From assembly GCA_958417225.1 (NCBI GenBank), contig CATZCM010000002.1, forward strand, positions 62,001 through 126,000: a stretch of 64,000 bases of DNA, written 5' to 3'. The notes under the pieces were generated by a model, which saw only the letters and a program-made list of their open reading frames with translations, searched no databases and was not told the DNA's origin. The stretch comes from an uncultured Eubacteriales bacterium (GTDB lineage Bacteria; Bacillota; Clostridia; Oscillospirales; Acutalibacteraceae). This document shows positions 61,961 through 64,000 of this stretch, one piece after another. Numbering within the stretch: position 1 is the stretch's first letter; each line of letters begins with the position of its first letter. The position numbers and the translations under genes were made by a program.

Positions 61961-64000
61961 ATGGGTGATGCTGTTATGGAAAAAGAAAAGGCAAGCCTAC
62001 CTTCCACACATATATCTTCTAGCATCTCGATAAATGACTCCTTTGGGACCATCGCCAAATCTCTAGAGAAAAGCTGGTATTTTAGTTTGTTTACTAAAAA
62101 TTCTAATGAAAGAAAAAATGTTATGGCTTTAGGCAAAGAAGCTGAGAAAAAGTATAATGATCCAGATAATAAGAACAATCGTGAATACTTGAAAGAGAAT
62201 ATCTACGAAAAAGCAATATCAAACTCGGACAAATATTTGAGTGATCATACTGCACCTAAGACTATGGCGGGGAAGAAAATTTGGAGGCAAATGCTCGAAG
62301 CTCGTAATGCGGCTAAACAGGAAAAAGCTATTGTTGAGAACAGTGTAATTCATGAAAATGAAGGTCTGACCATTAAAAATGTATTGTTTAATTCAACACA
62401 GTCATATACAGTAGATGATTTTGAGAATTTCAAAAAAAAACAAAATGCATATGAGGGTTATGAAGGAAATCATGGTGACAATATACATAGAAATGCTTAT
62501 TTAATGTTAGCGAAAAAGGATTTTGAATCACTCAGTAAAAGTGAAAAGGTAGCAATGAACGCATATACTACTAATTCAGGGGATATTAATGATGCCTTGA
62601 GAAAAGGTGAATATGAAAGTGGAAAATGTGATGAAACTTTATTAAATAACATAACCCACATGAAGCATGCATTTGCTAAGCACAATTTACCCAGTGATAT
62701 TACAACATATAGAGGCGTAAACGACGGGATGATAAAATACTGGCTTGGGTTAAAGGGAGTTGATAAAGATCAAGCAGGTGAGTTTTTAAATGCTAATGGA
62801 AGTATTAATCATGATAAGTTTTATCAGTTAAAAATATATGAAAAATTGAATGGTATAACTTTTCAGGATAAAGCCTTTGTTAGTACAACAACAAATAAAC
62901 CTTTTGCTAAACGTTGGACTAACGAACTAGTTTATCATAAATTCGATGACTATAATGATGAGGTAGGTTCGCACATTATGGTGATGAACATTCCTAAAGG
63001 AACAAGGGCAATGTTTTCAGATACAATGTATACTCAAGGGAATAGGCCAAGGGGACAAGATGAGTTGACTTTAGATGCTGGGTATACATACACGATAAAT
63101 GGCATTACCCCAATAAAAGCAGGGGTTTATGAATTTAATATAATGGTTCATGGTGACACTGAGATGGTAAATTTAGATGAAAAAAAATCTGTCGCTTATG
63201 GAAAAAGTAGTGAGAGCTTTATTGGTGAGTATTCTGATTTGTCTTCTATGTTAGAAATTATAATAGCTAGGATTCAATCTATTTTTATAGAAGAAAAAAG
63301 TGTACCTGAAACAGATAAAAAGAAAAAAATAGTGAATGGTCTTATTAATGCAATTCAAAAATTTAATGAACTATTGAATGGGAATGGCCTTGATGAAAAT
63401 GGTAATCCTATTTGGTTAACACTAAGTTCTTATTTATCGATAATTAACGGGTATACCAAACAGTTAATCGATTTAAGTGATACTCAAGTTGGGATTAATC
63501 TTTTAAATCAGTGTATAAAAATTAGTGACGATGATGGGGTTGTAGCGAGAAGGATATCGTACTATGCAACAAAAAGCCAAAAATTAGAAAAACCACAAGC
63601 TGAACAAAACCCGCAAGTTGAACAAAATTCACAATCTAAAGAAAAACCGAAAAAAGTTAACGATGTGTTTTCTCCTCGGAAGATGTATAATACTGCACGA
63701 AATTTAGAGTTAAAACAGTATAATGAACGTTATTCCGATATTGTCTATAGTATGCTGAGTGAGATGTCTAAGAAAGAGAAAAAGGAAGGGCAGAAAATAA
63801 CGTCAGGTGACGTTGTAAGCGAATATACTGGCGAAGCGTATGTAGAGTATAATGCTTTTAAGCGTGGTACACTAGAATTTATGTTAAAAGAAAAGTTGAA
63901 AGATCTTTCACTAGAAGAATTAAACGGTCATTTACAAAAAGAGCTAGGAGATGATTCACTAAAAGAGTTAGTCTCTAAGTTACCGGAAGAAAGAAGGAAA
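61961..64000 (+). CDS. ADP-ribosyltransferase-like toxin (C-terminal end beyond window)
   Basis: 680 codons open to the window end. ATG 61961 behind AGGTGGTGAT. No Sec signal peptide is seen. Residues ~205-385 match the fold of ADP-ribosylating exotoxins: helix MNAYTTNSGDINDALRKGEY, Arg251 in TTYRGVN, Ser308 in KAFVSTTTNKPF, and Gln366-Asp-Glu368 in GQDELTLDAGYTYTI. The Arg / Ser-Thr / QxE set is that of C3-like asparagine-modifying transferases (established for the class); Rho-type targets here are inference. A second helical part from ~400 on is not recognised, with a QVEQNSQSKEKPKK linker near 555. Secretion would need a route other than Sec. Confidence 0.8.
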   Translation, partial: MGDAVMEKEKASLPSTHISSSISINDSFGTIAKSLEKSWYFSLFTKNSNERKNVMALGKEAEKKYNDPDNKNNREYLKENIYEKAISNSDKYLSDHTAPKTMAGKKIWRQMLEARNAAKQEKAIVENSVIHENEGLTIKNVLFNSTQSYTVDDFENFKKKQNAYEGYEGNHGDNIHRNAYLMLAKKDFESLSKSEKVAMNAYTTNSGDINDALRKGEYESGKCDETLLNNITHMKHAFAKHNLPSDITTYRGVNDGMIKYWLGLKGVDKDQAGEFLNANGSINHDKFYQLKIYEKLNGITFQDKAFVSTTTNKPFAKRWTNELVYHKFDDYNDEVGSHIMVMNIPKGTRAMFSDTMYTQGNRPRGQDELTLDAGYTYTINGITPIKAGVYEFNIMVHGDTEMVNLDEKKSVAYGKSSESFIGEYSDLSSMLEIIIARIQSIFIEEKSVPETDKKKKIVNGLINAIQKFNELLNGNGLDENGNPIWLTLSSYLSIINGYTKQLIDLSDTQVGINLLNQCIKISDDDGVVARRISYYATKSQKLEKPQAEQNPQVEQNSQSKEKPKKVNDVFSPRKMYNTARNLELKQYNERYSDIVYSMLSEMSKKEKKEGQKITSGDVVSEYTGEAYVEYNAFKRGTLEFMLKEKLKDLSLEELNGHLQKELGDDSLKELVSKLPEERRK

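Overview
The window reads as a low-GC Gram-positive chromosome, most likely class Clostridia. The evidence is a canonical S10-spc-alpha ribosomal operon with the adk-map-KOW-infA insertion of Firmicutes, strong GGAGG ribosome binding sites, zinc-type S14/S4/L24/L36, a T-box leader, a PadR/DUF2812/ABC module and a PolA with a decayed proofreading domain. Genus cannot be read from the sequence. Several secreted proteins resemble eukaryotic signalling proteins or toxins, which suggests a host- or protist-associated lifestyle (inference).

Layout. 1-14968: ribosomal protein super-operon from the 3' end of rplC to rplQ, all on +, with secY, adk, map, a KOW protein, infA and rpoA. 15110-21095: ordinary housekeeping genes (polA, a cupin, a VanY-type carboxypeptidase, tRNA-Arg(CCG), ogt, an HD protein, tRNA-Leu(CAG)). 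From about 21.4 kb to 53.3 kb lies an AT-rich accessory island. It holds a 693-aa protein with a Nif11-type double-glycine leader, a decayed IS30 element, a family of small secreted helical proteins, three secreted eukaryotic-type tyrosine phosphatases (one with a substituted WPD loop, one frameshifted), a BspA-type leucine-rich-repeat gene broken by an in-frame stop, and four tandem ~1260-1300-aa secreted paralogues of unknown function. 53.3-55.2 kb: a solitary trpB with a T-box leader and then a second, short leader ORF carrying tandem Trp codons. 55.4-58.6 kb: a PadR-controlled ABC exporter operon. 59.3-61.3 kb: an inverted copy of the helical-protein cassette. 61.96 kb to the end: an ADP-ribosyltransferase-like gene that runs off the window.

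How it fits together. Five genes (25000, 27024, 30649 and 33447 on +, 60498 on -) share one expression cassette: the same TTGACA-17-TATAAT promoter, a roughly 95-nt leader, an AGGAGG site and a near-identical Sec signal peptide ending in A-x-A. They look like a co-expressed set of exported effectors. The intergenic cassettes are 0.8-kb repeats in direct and inverted orientation. They, along with nucleotide-identical patches between PTP genes and between two giant paralogues, suggest ongoing duplication and gene conversion. Downstream of each intact effector lie decayed copies of the helical domain. I judge the effector cassette, the four-paralogue array and the double-layer trpB leader to be the parts most worth following up.
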